A stretch of DNA of 64,000 bases from an uncultured Pelagibacteraceae bacterium (GCA_902554785.1 CACDQG010000002.1:1-64000), one strand, 5' to 3'. Counted from the stretch's first letter, positions 1 to 9,548 are shown. Numbers and translations are program-made. The notes: a model not told the origin generated them from the sequence alone.

Positions 1-74
1 GTATTCGAAATATTAAATAAATATTTGCATAAAGCTCTAAGAGAGTTTCCATGAGCTGAGATTAAAACATTTTT
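1..74 (-). pseudogene. gpmA: 5'-truncated gpmA (phosphoglycerate mutase) remnant
   Basis: Read on the minus strand, the frame starting at about 74 gives KNVLISAHGNSLRALCKYLF followed by NISN, running off the window edge. This matches the segment around the second catalytic histidine of 2,3-bisphosphoglycerate-dependent phosphoglycerate mutase (family pattern: AHGNSLRALVKYLDN-S). In the family this segment lies about 170 residues from the start. Here the sequence immediately upstream is the end of murU, whose stop codon is at 73-75, and the gpmA frame meets a stop at 93-95. The first two thirds of the gene are therefore absent. It is a gene remnant, a recombination scar or an assembly join. 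Identity of the fragment is clear from the motif; its status as a pseudogene is inferred, because the 3' part is outside the window. Confidence 0.72.
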
Positions 75-771
75 AATCAATAATATTAAGGTTTACAATT
101 TTTTTATACATTTCAAAAGTGTTTATGTGGTAAAACTTTTGTTTACTTTCTAAGCCCTTCAAGTTTTTCTTTTTTATTAATTTGTTCCACACTATATTCA
201 TTGAAAAAGCTTCTGATTTTTCGGCAATCAAAACACTTCTATTAATAATTTGTAACCCAGTAAAAATAAAATCGTTTTCATTATCTTTTGAAATTTCATT
301 ATTATTTAAGTTAAAATCCCCTTTAAAATTGTGATCAACAGATAATTTCTTGTTCACTAGAAGCAAGGTTGGTTTATTATCCTTAAAATAAAATGTTTCT
401 AGATTCTTTAATTCTTTTAAGTAATGTTTACTCCAAATTGTATCTGGGTTTACAACAAAAAATGGGTTATCGCCAAAATTTTGCGTACCTTTAAGCACAC
501 CCCCGCCAGTGTCTAATAATAAATCTTCCTCATTTGAGATTGTAATTTTAATCTTAAATTTTTTTTGATTAATAAATGATTGAATCTTTGTTGCAAGGTA
601 ATGAACATTTATACTTATTTCTCGTACACCATGACTGATTAATAGATTTATAGCTCGTTCCAGTAATGTGAGATTATTTATTTCTATTAGTGGTTTTGGA
701 GTTTTAAGCGTTAAGGGCTGCATTCTTTTTCCTAATCCTGCTGCCAAAATCATTCCATGTTTAATATTCAT
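73..771 (-). CDS. murU: N-acetylmuramate-1-phosphate uridylyltransferase-like nucleotidyltransferase (MurU)
   Basis: A 232-residue sugar-phosphate nucleotidyltransferase. The N-terminal NTP-binding signature LAAGLGKRM is at residues 9-17, followed by TPKPLI. A DTGGGV segment is at 87-92, and NPD at 108-110 fits the metal-binding Asp of the family. It overlaps the downstream end of an AmgK-like kinase by 4 bp. That pairing is characteristic of the MurNAc recycling route of alphaproteobacteria and pseudomonads: AmgK makes MurNAc-1-P and MurU makes UDP-MurNAc. A generic NDP-sugar pyrophosphorylase is the alternative, but the gene pair favours MurU. The product is cytosolic. The stop codon abuts the gpmA remnant rather than the addB gene that I recall as usual in alphaproteobacteria. 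Confidence 0.8.
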   Translation of the reverse strand: MNIKHGMILAAGLGKRMQPLTLKTPKPLIEINNLTLLERAINLLISHGVREISINVHYLATKIQSFINQKKFKIKITISNEEDLLLDTGGGVLKGTQNFGDNPFFVVNPDTIWSKHYLKELKNLETFYFKDNKPTLLLVNKKLSVDHNFKGDFNLNNNEISKDNENDFIFTGLQIINRSVLIAEKSEAFSMNIVWNKLIKKKNLKGLESKQKFYHINTFEMYKKIVNLNIID

Positions 772-1730
772 ATTTTATTGAATTTTTTAAGTTTTTTTAT
801 AGATAAGTGTTTATGTAATAGTAATTTCAAATCTTTAAGGACAGGATTTTGTAATCTTTTCTCAATGAGCGTCCATGTGTAAGGTAAAAATTTAAGATAA
901 TTCTCTTTATTGTCTCTTTTGTACAGACGCACGAATACTCCTAATATTTTCAAATTTCTTTGTACAGACAAAATATCAAAATCATTTTTTAATTTTTGAA
1001 TTTGATCATTTTTAAGTTTTGAATTCTTATGATAAAAATCAAATATATTTTTTTGTAATTTATTTGTTAATTTTATTCTAACATCATCAATTAAAGATGC
1101 TACATCGTACAAAGGATTTCCTATAATAGCGTCTTGGCTATCAATTATTCCTAATTTATTTTTATTAATCATTATATTAGAAATATGAAAATCTCTATGT
1201 ACGAAAGTGTTATTTTTGTAATTTAGTTTTTTATACACTTTATTTAATTCAAATCTTAAAATTTTTTTAATCTTGCTAATTCTTTTATTTCTGAGCACAT
1301 ATTTCAAGTACCAATCAAAGAATAAATCGGACTCTTTGTGAAGATTAGATAATGTATATTTTGGTATTTTAATTTTGAGATTTCTAAATTTGTAAATTTT
1401 TTTTACTTTTATTTTTTGTATCTTTATCAAATATTTTATTATTGATTTGTAGCTATTAAGTTTGTTTTTTTTTGTAATTACGCGATCAAATAAAGTATTT
1501 TCTCCTAAGTCGGATATTTCTATCACACTGTTTTTATAATGATTACTTATTAATTTTGGGGCATTAATTCTGTTATTATTAAGCACATTATTTATTACTG
1601 TATATACTGCAAGATTTTTAAATTTTTCTTTTTGTGCTAGGACAATGATTGAAGTTTGATTATTTCTTTTTAATCTATAAAATTCTCTAAAAGAAGCATC
1701 TCCTGAAATTTTTTTTAATTCATACTTCAT
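768..1730 (-). CDS. amgK: anomeric MurNAc/GlcNAc kinase-like aminoglycoside phosphotransferase (AmgK)
   Basis: A 320-residue protein of the aminoglycoside phosphotransferase/choline kinase fold. The N-terminus has the family-typical SGDASFREFYRL. The catalytic loop HRDFHISN is at residues 178-185 and the metal-binding IIDSQDA at 196-201. In the recycling pathway it phosphorylates N-acetylmuramic acid at the anomeric position, feeding MurU. It overlaps tsaE by 11 bp upstream and murU by 4 bp downstream, so the three are almost certainly co-transcribed; tsaE-amgK-murU is a common alphaproteobacterial order. Sequence motifs show the fold. The sugar substrate is inferred from the partner gene. 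Confidence 0.8.
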   Translation of the reverse strand: MKYELKKISGDASFREFYRLKRNNQTSIIVLAQKEKFKNLAVYTVINNVLNNNRINAPKLISNHYKNSVIEISDLGENTLFDRVITKKNKLNSYKSIIKYLIKIQKIKVKKIYKFRNLKIKIPKYTLSNLHKESDLFFDWYLKYVLRNKRISKIKKILRFELNKVYKKLNYKNNTFVHRDFHISNIMINKNKLGIIDSQDAIIGNPLYDVASLIDDVRIKLTNKLQKNIFDFYHKNSKLKNDQIQKLKNDFDILSVQRNLKILGVFVRLYKRDNKENYLKFLPYTWTLIEKRLQNPVLKDLKLLLHKHLSIKKLKKFNKI

Positions 1731-2172
1731 TTTCTAAATTTCTCCATTTACCTGTTCCATGCATCCTCAGTTTTCTTTCATCATTATTCTTTCCATACTC
1801 TAAATGAATTTCTAATTTACCAGTCAATGGTTTTTTAATTAGGTCTGGCCATTCTACTATTGTAATGGTTTTTTCGTTTTCTAAAAAAATACCAAGATGA
1901 TTTAATTCATTAGCTTTTTTAATTCGATAAAGATCATAATGCATTATTTTAAGATCTTTAATTTCGTATTCATATAACAAATTGAATGTAGGACTTAAAA
2001 CCTCTGTTTCTTTAAGACCTCTTTGACTTTGTAAGTTATTAATTAAATATCTAGTAAGTGTTGTTTTTCCAACGCCGATTTCACCGACTAAAAAAATACA
2101 ATCACCTTTTGCTAATTTTTGTGAAATTTTTTTGGATATTGAATTTAAATGATCTAAGGATTTAACAATCAT
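1720..2172 (-). CDS. tsaE: tRNA t6A threonylcarbamoyladenosine biosynthesis ATPase TsaE
   Basis: A 150-residue P-loop ATPase. The Walker A motif GEIGVGKTT is at residues 30-38, followed by the family signatures SPTF, HYDLYR and a late VEWPD. TsaE works with TsaB and TsaD to put threonylcarbamoyl on A37 of ANN-decoding tRNAs, and is needed for turnover of the complex. The length is normal. It is the first gene of the tsaE-amgK-murU group, 9 bp after ahcY on the same strand. Its partner TsaB is encoded at 46 kb in an unusually short form. Confidence 0.93.
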   Translation of the reverse strand: MIVKSLDHLNSISKKISQKLAKGDCIFLVGEIGVGKTTLTRYLINNLQSQRGLKETEVLSPTFNLLYEYEIKDLKIMHYDLYRIKKANELNHLGIFLENEKTITIVEWPDLIKKPLTGKLEIHLEYGKNNDERKLRMHGTGKWRNLENEV

Positions 2173-2181
2173 TAGCTACTG

Positions 2182-3471
2182 TTAGTAGCGATAAGTATCT
2201 GGTTTAAAAGGCCCTGATGATTTAACGCTAATATAATCTGCTTGTTCTTTTGACATTTTAGTTAATTTTGCTCCGACTTTTTCTAAATGTAGCATAGCTA
2301 CTTTTTCATCTAGGTGTTTAGGTAAAACATATACCTTATTTTGATATTTATTAGAATTATTCCACAACTCTATTTGTGCTAATACTTGATTAGTAAACGA
2401 TGCGCTCATCACAAAACTTGGGTGACCAGTTGCACATCCTAAATTTACAAGGCGACCTTCTGCTAATAAAATAATCCTTTTCTTACTCGGCAATTCTATC
2501 TCATGTACTTGAGGTTTGATTTCATCCCATTTATAATTTTTTAAAGCATCAACTTGGATTTCATTATCAAAGTGTCCTATATTACATAATATAGCTCTAT
2601 CTTTCATATTTCTCATGTGATCAGCTGTAACGATGTCTTTATTGCCCGTAGCTGTAACAACTATGTCTGCGTCTTTAATAGCCTCTTCCATTAAAACTAC
2701 CTCAAAACCTTCCATAGCAGCTTGTAATGCACATATTGGATCTATTTCTGTCACCATTACTCTTGCGCCAGCTTGACGTAAAGAAGCTGCACTGCCTTTA
2801 CCAACATCGCCATAACCTGCAACGATTGCGACTTTTCCAGACATCATCACATCTGTAGCTCTTTTAATACCATCGACTAAACTCTCGCGACAACCATATA
2901 AATTATCAAATTTTGATTTTGTAACTGAGTCATTCACGTTTATTGCTGGAATAAGAAGTTGTTTGTTTGACTCCATCTTTTTTAAGGCTAATACACCGGT
3001 AGTTGTTTCTTCAGAAACTCCTTTTATTTCCTTTAACATATTTTTGTAATCTTTATGCATTAAGCCAGTTAAATCTCCACCGTCATCTAAGATTAAATTT
3101 GGTTTCCAGTCTTTTTTACCTTCAACAGTTTGTTTTATACACCACCAGTACTCGTCCTCGGTTTCTCCTTTCCAAGCAAACACTGGTATTCCTGCTTTTG
3201 CGATAGCTGCAGCAGCGTGGTCTTGGGTTGAAAAAATATTACATGAAGACCATCTAACTTCTGCTCCAAGTTCAACTAATGTTTCAATTAAAACTGCAGT
3301 TTGAATAGTCATATGTAGACATCCCAATATTCTAGCACCTTTAAGTGGTTTTTTTCCTTGATGTTCTTTTCTTAATGCCATTAATCCTGGCATTTCTGTT
3401 TCAGCAATCGATATTTCTTTTCTGCCGAAATCTGCTAAATTTATGTCTTTTACTTTATAATCTTGAACCAT
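2182..3471 (-). CDS. ahcY: adenosylhomocysteinase (SAH hydrolase)
   Basis: A 429-residue cytosolic NAD-dependent enzyme that splits S-adenosylhomocysteine into adenosine and homocysteine, completing the methyl cycle fed by MetK (40 kb). The Rossmann motif GYGDVGKG is at about residue 219. Other family signatures are [10 protein letters not shown] and the C-terminal PDTYRY with the conserved terminal Lys/Tyr. Length is normal, and it carries the GLMHKDY region in the catalytic domain. Only 48 bp separate it from the sensor kinase gene upstream, and no SAM or SAH riboswitch fold was recognised there. Homocysteine recycling genes are not in this window. Confidence 0.96.
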   Translation of the reverse strand: MVQDYKVKDINLADFGRKEISIAETEMPGLMALRKEHQGKKPLKGARILGCLHMTIQTAVLIETLVELGAEVRWSSCNIFSTQDHAAAAIAKAGIPVFAWKGETEDEYWWCIKQTVEGKKDWKPNLILDDGGDLTGLMHKDYKNMLKEIKGVSEETTTGVLALKKMESNKQLLIPAINVNDSVTKSKFDNLYGCRESLVDGIKRATDVMMSGKVAIVAGYGDVGKGSAASLRQAGARVMVTEIDPICALQAAMEGFEVVLMEEAIKDADIVVTATGNKDIVTADHMRNMKDRAILCNIGHFDNEIQVDALKNYKWDEIKPQVHEIELPSKKRIILLAEGRLVNLGCATGHPSFVMSASFTNQVLAQIELWNNSNKYQNKVYVLPKHLDEKVAMLHLEKVGAKLTKMSKEQADYISVKSSGPFKPDTYRY

Positions 3472-3519
3472 TTTGAATTTGTTAATATCAACATAAGCTT
3501 ATCTTAGCAAGAAAGATCA

Positions 3520-5043
3520 CTAAGAAAATTTTGGAAGTAATACTTCTACCTGAGCACCCTTAGTATTTAGTCTATTTGAGGCTGCAATTGTCCCTTTGTG
3601 CAATTCAACTATATTCTTCACGATATTTAGGCCTAGTCCGGAATGTTTACCAAAACTTTTAGGCCTATTACTATAAAAACGCTTAAATATTTTTTGGGGT
3701 GATGTCTCAGAAAAGCCTGGTCCTTCGTCCTTAACTGTCATTACAAGATTTTTTGTTGTTTCTTCAATACTTATTTCAATTCTTTGATTATCTTGGCTAA
3801 AAGAGATCGAGTTATCTAACAAATTAGCTATGACCTGCTCTAATCTATTTTCTATACCTAAAACATATTTACCATTTTTTGAATTTATCTTATCTTTAAT
3901 TTTAATATCAATTTTTTTATTTTGATTATTTAGATCTTGTTTAAAATCTTCGACGACGTTATTTATAACTTCTGTTAAATTTATTTTACTCATTTTTTCT
4001 CTAGATAATGAGGCTTCATCTTTTAGCATTTGAGAATAGTCGGTAATTAACCTCTCTATTCTTTCAACATCATGATTTATAATTTTGAGTAGTTTTTCAC
4101 TCTCATTTTTTTCTGTAGTTTTATCAAGTAGTTCGGATGCACTCTTTAAAGAAGCTAAGGGATTTCTTATTTCATGTGCAAGATCATTTGAAAATGTCTC
4201 TGCTCTGTTAGTTCTATATTGAAGCTCTTTTGTCATCTCATCAATAGACATTGTAAGCTTTCCTATTTCATCATCTCTTACAAATGCCTTTTTTATATTG
4301 ATACTTTCAGAAGATTTTTTCTTAATTGAGTCGCTGTATTTAACCAACAACCCGATAGGTTTAAGGATATATTTATTAAGAAATAGTGAAAAGATTAAAA
4401 TTACAAGCGCCACTGCAAAAACAGTTCTTAAGATAAAATCTTTTCTTTCTTTCACAGCATTTAAAATATCATTGGCCTGTTCGGAGACTAAAATATATCC
4501 AATATTTTTGTCTCCAAAATTTATTTCACTTAATGTTTTAACAAAAAAATTATTTTTATCGATTGTTGAAATAGTTAATGGCATTCCATCCTCTTTTTTG
4601 GTAAAAATTTTTTTTATAGATTTTTCATCTTTTACGCTAGAAATTGAAGAAGAAGACTCATTTTTTGATAGTACACCGTCAATTGTCCCTTCGATAATCA
4701 TATCAGTTCTTGAAAATACGCTTTGATCTAAATCTAAAATATTAGTGTCACCTATAAGCGTACCAGATAAATTATAAAATTGAACTCTGTCTAAGCTCTG
4801 GAATAAAAATCTCGTTGAGAGTAAAAAAGTTCTAATTCCATCTTCGCTATAATTTACATTTAATCTTTTTAAATGGTCTATTGTATTGCTTATTATTATC
4901 TTATGATCTGCAGCTCTCTCTTTTACCAAATTCGGTTGTATTGCTTTAAGATAAAATATTGTAAATAAGCCTAATATTGAAAAAGTGGTTAAATTAAATA
5001 ATAAAAATTTTTTTAATATAGATGCTGTTTTTTTCGATTTCAT
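3520..5043 (-). CDS. chvG: sensor histidine kinase, ChvG/EnvZ class
   Basis: A 507-residue inner-membrane kinase. TM1 is at about residues 12-33, a periplasmic sensor domain at 34-203, and TM2 at about 204-227. A HAMP linker runs to about 275, followed by a HisKA domain with the phospho-accepting H290 in LAHEIRNPLASL. The HATPase domain has the N box (NLLDNS), G1 (DEGPGF) and G2 (SGLGLNIV). The end of the response-regulator gene upstream and this start share one base, so they form a two-gene operon. The partner resembles alphaproteobacterial ChvI, which makes ChvG (acid/envelope-stress sensing in Rhizobiales) the best name. EnvZ-type naming is the alternative, and the signal sensed here is unknown. 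The HPr-kinase genes that often follow chvG in larger genomes are absent. Confidence 0.8.
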   Translation of the reverse strand: MKSKKTASILKKFLLFNLTTFSILGLFTIFYLKAIQPNLVKERAADHKIIISNTIDHLKRLNVNYSEDGIRTFLLSTRFLFQSLDRVQFYNLSGTLIGDTNILDLDQSVFSRTDMIIEGTIDGVLSKNESSSSISSVKDEKSIKKIFTKKEDGMPLTISTIDKNNFFVKTLSEINFGDKNIGYILVSEQANDILNAVKERKDFILRTVFAVALVILIFSLFLNKYILKPIGLLVKYSDSIKKKSSESINIKKAFVRDDEIGKLTMSIDEMTKELQYRTNRAETFSNDLAHEIRNPLASLKSASELLDKTTEKNESEKLLKIINHDVERIERLITDYSQMLKDEASLSREKMSKINLTEVINNVVEDFKQDLNNQNKKIDIKIKDKINSKNGKYVLGIENRLEQVIANLLDNSISFSQDNQRIEISIEETTKNLVMTVKDEGPGFSETSPQKIFKRFYSNRPKSFGKHSGLGLNIVKNIVELHKGTIAASNRLNTKGAQVEVLLPKFS

Positions 5044-5741
5044 TAGCTAACATTCCATCTATACCCGCTTCCATATCTTGTTTCAATCGCTGAAAATTTT
5101 TCATCAACTTTTTTAAACTTTTTTCTTATTCTCTTAACGTGGCTATCTATCGTTCTATCTTCAATTTCAGTATTTTCTTTGTAAGCAATATCCATTAAAT
5201 GAGCTCTTTCCTTAATAACACCTGGTCTTTTTGCCAGTTCTTTAACTATCAAAAATTCTGTTGTTGTAAGCTTATCTGGTAACGCTTTTCCATTCCATTC
5301 GCATTCCAATTGAGATGGGTCGAGTTTTAATTTTCCATGACTTATGATGTTTTTTGTATCATCGACTATATTATTTTTTTTTCTTAATTGAACTCTTATC
5401 CTCTCAATTAAAACCTTTGTTGAAAATCCTCCAGATTTTTTTACAAAATCATCTGCCCCAAGTTTTAATCCAAGTAATTCGTCTACTTCCTCATCTTTGG
5501 ATGTTAAAAATATAATTGGGATAGACATTTTCTTTTTTAATTTTTTTAAGAGCTCTTCACCATCCATTCTTGGCATTTTTATATCCAAAACTGCCAAATC
5601 TGGTGGATTCCTTGTGAGACCAATCAAAGCTGTCTCGCCGTCAATATAAGTTTGTACTTTAAAACCCTCTCTTTCCAAAGCCATACTTATTCCGGTTAAA
5701 ATATTTCTATCATCATCAACTAACGCAATAGTTTGTGTCAT
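5043..5741 (-). CDS. chvI: OmpR-family response regulator, ChvI-like
   Basis: A 232-residue regulator. The receiver domain (about 1-120) has the acidic pocket DDD at 9-11, phospho-acceptor D53 in VLDIKMPRMDG, and a K near residue 104 after GADDFVKK. The C-terminal winged helix (about 130-232) shows the OmpR/PhoB signature TTEFLIVKEL and ...DRTIDSHVKRIRKKF. The run EVDELLGLKLGADDFVKK with the following GGF segment is typical of alphaproteobacterial ChvI. The gene is immediately followed by its kinase with a one-base overlap. DNA targets cannot be read from this window. Confidence 0.88.
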   Translation of the reverse strand: MTQTIALVDDDRNILTGISMALEREGFKVQTYIDGETALIGLTRNPPDLAVLDIKMPRMDGEELLKKLKKKMSIPIIFLTSKDEEVDELLGLKLGADDFVKKSGGFSTKVLIERIRVQLRKKNNIVDDTKNIISHGKLKLDPSQLECEWNGKALPDKLTTTEFLIVKELAKRPGVIKERAHLMDIAYKENTEIEDRTIDSHVKRIRKKFKKVDEKFSAIETRYGSGYRWNVS

Positions 5742-5779
5742 AATTTTATTTTCACAATATTAATGTCAAAATTTAGGCG

Positions 5780-8545
5780 TCAATTGGCCTCTCCCCAATT
5801 ATTGCCAGAGTTAATACTAACTTCTAAAGGAATTGAAAATAAGTGATGTTCTGAACTTGAGACAGATGTCATTGTTTCTTTGATAATTTTTTTAATACTA
5901 TACTCATCTTTTTTTAAACACTCAAAAATTAATTCATCATGTATTTGAAGGAGCATTTTTGCGTTTTGTTTTTCTCTTAAAATATTGTCAATTTTTATCA
6001 TAGCTAACCTAATTATATCTGCAGCAGAACCTTGGATAGGGGCATTGATGGCTGCTCGCTCTTGAAAACTTCTAACGCTGAAGTTTTTATCATTAATACC
6101 TCGTAAATGAATTCTTCTTCCAAAAATATTAGTTACGAAACCTTTTTTTCTACAATTTTTTACTGTAGTTTGCATATAATCCTTAATCTCAGGAAATTTT
6201 TTAAAGTAAGAATTAATAAATTTCTGGGCATCTTCGTTTGATACCGATATTTGTTTAGCTAAACCGTACTGAGTAATTCCATAAATAATTCCAAAATTTA
6301 TTGCTTTTGCTTTTCGCCTTTGACTCTCTGAGACTTTTTGAATTGGTAAATTAAAAACTTGGCTCGCAGTAAGATTATGTATATCTAAATTATTCTTAAA
6401 AGCTTTTTTTAGTTCTTTAACATCTGCCATATCTGCAAGTATCCTCATTTCTATTTGATTATAATCTGCAGAAATAAGTATATTATTTTTTTCAGCAATA
6501 AATGCTTTTCTAATTTCTTTTCCGTCGGATGTCTTAATTGGTATATTTTGTAAATTGGGATCACTTGATGCCAACCTACCTGTATTTGTTGCTGCTAAAA
6601 GAAAGGAGGTATGAACACGTTTAGTTTTTTTATTTATATGATCCTGTAAGGCATCCGTATATGTACTTTTTAACTTTGAGACCTGCCTCCATTCTAAAAC
6701 AAGATTAGGGAACTTATGACCTGTTGAGGCTAAATCCTCTAAAATTTTTGCACTTGTAGCTAAACTACCTTTCTTTGTTTTTTTTAATTTAGCAATTTTA
6801 AGTTCTTTGTATATGATTTCACCTAACTGCTTAGGTGATCCTATATTGAATTCTTTTCCTGATAATTTGTAAATTTCTTTTTCTATTGTATTTAATCTTG
6901 ATAAAAATTTACTTGATAAAGTTTTTAAGTAGCTATCATCAACTTTAATTCCATTAGTTTCCAATTTTGATAAAATTTTAATCATTGGTTTTTCAAACAC
7001 TTCATAAATTTTATTTAATTTTTCTTTATCAACTCTTTCGGATAAAACCTCATACAATCTCAATGTAACATCTGCGTCTTCAGCTGCATATTCAGTGGCT
7101 TTTTCTAAACTTACGTCTGAAAAATTTAATTGTTTTTTTCCGGTCCCAACCAAATCTTTATAAGAAATTGTTTTATGTCCTAAGTGAATTTCTGATAAAG
7201 TATCCATATTATGGCGATTATTACCAGCGTCTAAAGTGTAGGAAAGTAGCATTGTGTCTTCTATAGATGCTAATTCGATATCGTATTTTTTAAAAATTAT
7301 ATAATCATATTTTATATTTTGGCCAACCTTTTTAATGCTTTCGTCCTCCAAAATTGGTTTAAATTTACTTAAAACAACATCTTTTTTTAAACAATTTACA
7401 TTTGTATGACCTATGGGAATATAAAAAGAAATGTTTGGTCCATAACTGACTGATATACCTATAAGTTGAGCTTCTTGGGGGTTTAGCGATGATGTTTCAG
7501 TATCTACTGAAATTATTTTTTTTTCATTAATTTGACTAATTAATTTGTCTAAATCTTTTTCTTGAAGAATATTTTTGTACTTTTTCGTATTAATTTTTGA
7601 ATGTGTTTTTGATGGTAAATTAGTGATTGAAATCTTTTTTTCAGGTTCTCCATAAAAGTTTATTGCTTGACTTAACAATCGATTAAACTCCATTTCTCTA
7701 AGAAACGTGTATAACTTGTCTTTGTCGATATTTTTGATTAAAAATTCATCTAGGCTATTTTTAATCGGAACATCATTTTTTAAAGTTACTAATTTTTTAC
7801 TTAGTATTGCCTTATCTTTATTTGTGATAAGTGACTCTCTCCTTTTATTTTGTTTAATTTCATATGCTTTATTCAGTAAGTTATCTAAATTTTTATATTT
7901 ATTAATTAATTCAGAAGCTGTCTTAATTCCTATACCAGGCACACCTGGTATATTATCAGAGGTATCACCTGCTAAAGATTGAACATCAATTACTTGATCA
8001 GGTTTAACGCCAAATTTTTCAAGAACTTCTTTTTCTCCAATAACTTTACTTTTCATTGGATCAAATAATCTGATTTTTTTTGAGACTAATTGCATTAAAT
8101 CTTTATCAGAAGAAATAACAGTGACTTTAGCTCCAGCTTCAGTAATTTTTTTTGAATAAGTCGCAATTAAGTCGTCGGCTTCGTAGTTATTAAGCTCGAT
8201 AGAAGGGAGATTAAAAGCTTCTACTGATTTTCTAATATACTTAAATTGTGGTGCTAAATCTTCTGGGGCTTCATCGCGGTTAGCTTTATAATCACTATAA
8301 ATTTCATTTCTAAAATTTTTTCTAGCAGAATCAAAAATTACAGCAAAATGTGTAGGTTTATTTTTAGACTCATCCGATCTTACATCTTCCAAAAGTTTGA
8401 AAAGCATCGAGCAAAAACCGCTCACTGCTCCAGTAGGAAGACCATCACTTTTTCTTGAAAGTGGAGGTAAAGCATAATACGCTCGAAAAATATAACCTGA
8501 TCCATCAACCAAATAAAAATGATCTGTTTTTTTTATTGAACTCAT
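5780..8545 (-). CDS. polA: DNA polymerase I
   Basis: A 921-residue polymerase for Okazaki-fragment maturation and repair. The 5'-3' exonuclease/flap domain is at about 1-300 (start FYLVDGSGYIFRAYYALPPL; GIGIKTA helix-hairpin motif). The 3'-5' exonuclease domain at about 320-520 keeps all three catalytic motifs: DTET, NIKYD and YAAED. Proofreading therefore looks intact, unlike Taq-type enzymes. The polymerase domain has motif A (ADYNQIEMRI), motif B (RRKAKAINFGIIYG) and motif C (QIHDELIFE). The length is normal. It diverges from the ABC ATPase gene with only 42 bp between starts. The window shows no operon partner. Confidence 0.97.
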   Translation of the reverse strand: MSSIKKTDHFYLVDGSGYIFRAYYALPPLSRKSDGLPTGAVSGFCSMLFKLLEDVRSDESKNKPTHFAVIFDSARKNFRNEIYSDYKANRDEAPEDLAPQFKYIRKSVEAFNLPSIELNNYEADDLIATYSKKITEAGAKVTVISSDKDLMQLVSKKIRLFDPMKSKVIGEKEVLEKFGVKPDQVIDVQSLAGDTSDNIPGVPGIGIKTASELINKYKNLDNLLNKAYEIKQNKRRESLITNKDKAILSKKLVTLKNDVPIKNSLDEFLIKNIDKDKLYTFLREMEFNRLLSQAINFYGEPEKKISITNLPSKTHSKINTKKYKNILQEKDLDKLISQINEKKIISVDTETSSLNPQEAQLIGISVSYGPNISFYIPIGHTNVNCLKKDVVLSKFKPILEDESIKKVGQNIKYDYIIFKKYDIELASIEDTMLLSYTLDAGNNRHNMDTLSEIHLGHKTISYKDLVGTGKKQLNFSDVSLEKATEYAAEDADVTLRLYEVLSERVDKEKLNKIYEVFEKPMIKILSKLETNGIKVDDSYLKTLSSKFLSRLNTIEKEIYKLSGKEFNIGSPKQLGEIIYKELKIAKLKKTKKGSLATSAKILEDLASTGHKFPNLVLEWRQVSKLKSTYTDALQDHINKKTKRVHTSFLLAATNTGRLASSDPNLQNIPIKTSDGKEIRKAFIAEKNNILISADYNQIEMRILADMADVKELKKAFKNNLDIHNLTASQVFNLPIQKVSESQRRKAKAINFGIIYGITQYGLAKQISVSNEDAQKFINSYFKKFPEIKDYMQTTVKNCRKKGFVTNIFGRRIHLRGINDKNFSVRSFQERAAINAPIQGSAADIIRLAMIKIDNILREKQNAKMLLQIHDELIFECLKKDEYSIKKIIKETMTSVSSSEHHLFSIPLEVSINSGNNWGEAN

Positions 8546-8587
8546 ATATACATATTACATTGAATTCTTAATGATTTATAAAAAAGT

Positions 8588-9517
8588 ATGAATAAATTTG
8601 CTTTAACTGTTGAAAATTTAACAAAGATTTACTCAAACAGTAAATCTAAAAAGGAAAACAAAGCTTTAAATAATTTGAGTTTTAAAGTTAAACAAGGTGA
8701 AGTTTTTGGATTGCTTGGTCCGAATGGTGCAGGTAAAACGACATTTTTAAGTATTCTTGGAGGAACTGTTATAAAGACGAGCGGCAAAGTAAATGTTTGG
8801 GGTTTTGATTTAGATCAAAATCCTCGTCAAGTTAGAGCTTCAGTAGGTATAGTTCCACAAGAAGTAAATTTAGATGCATTTTTTAGTCCAAAAAAACTTT
8901 TAGAACTACAAGCCGGACTATATGGGGTCACAAAAAACGAGAGAATTACAGATCTAATACTCAAAATAGTAGAGCTAGAAGATAAAGCTGATGCATATTC
9001 AAGAAGTTTGTCTGGTGGTATGAAAAGGAGATTGCTCATAGCAAAAGCAATGGTGCACCAGCCTCCAATTTTAATTTTGGATGAGCCTACAGCAGGTGTG
9101 GACGTTGAATTGAGAAATAATCTTTGGCAAAACGTTAAAGGGCTTAATAAAGAGGGTGTTACAATAATTCTGACAACTCATTATCTTTTAGAAGCTCAGG
9201 AAATGTGTGACCGAATAGCAATAATAAATAAAGGAAATTTGGTTGCTTTAGATACTACTAAAAAACTACTTGAACGTATTAAAACTAAAAAGATAAGCTT
9301 TAAAGTAAAAAAAATTGATATTAGTAAAAAATTAAAAATGGATAATATCTTGTTCGAAATTAAATCAGAAAATTCAATCTCAGCTACTTATGAAAAAAAT
9401 ACTTTAAATTTTGGACAAATAATCAATTATTTTAATCAAAATGACATTGAAATTGAGGATATTTATACCGAGGATGGTGATATAGAGGATGTCTTCGTCC
9501 AATTAACAAAACACTAG
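8588..9517 (+). CDS. ABC-2 type transporter ATP-binding protein, YadG-like
   Basis: A 309-residue ABC ATPase. Walker A is GPNGAGKTT (about residues 46-54), followed by the Q-loop VPQEVN. The signature is LSGGMKRRL, Walker B is LILDEPTAGVD, and the switch His lies in TTHYLLEAQ. A C-terminal extension of about 80 residues follows. The closest family by eye is YadG/CcmA-like ATPases of ABC-2 exporters, where a permease gene normally follows. Here the next gene, 31 bp downstream, is bioY, and no ABC-2 permease exists in the window. The protein either pairs with a permease elsewhere or has another role. BioY uses ECF-type ATPases of a different subfamily, so direct pairing with BioY is unlikely. 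Confidence 0.85.
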   Translation: MNKFALTVENLTKIYSNSKSKKENKALNNLSFKVKQGEVFGLLGPNGAGKTTFLSILGGTVIKTSGKVNVWGFDLDQNPRQVRASVGIVPQEVNLDAFFSPKKLLELQAGLYGVTKNERITDLILKIVELEDKADAYSRSLSGGMKRRLLIAKAMVHQPPILILDEPTAGVDVELRNNLWQNVKGLNKEGVTIILTTHYLLEAQEMCDRIAIINKGNLVALDTTKKLLERIKTKKISFKVKKIDISKKLKMDNILFEIKSENSISATYEKNTLNFGQIINYFNQNDIEIEDIYTEDGDIEDVFVQLTKH

Positions 9518-9548
9518 ATTTTAATATAAAAAAATATAAATTATTACA

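Noticed and set aside
3472-3519. SAH or SAM riboswitch before ahcY or metK
   Set aside because: Only 48 bp precede ahcY and metK starts inside lnt; no recognisable aptamer core is present.
4298-4726. 142-codon plus-strand frame opposite the ChvG-like kinase
   Set aside because: The minus-strand kinase has full domain support; the plus-strand frame has no recognisable features.
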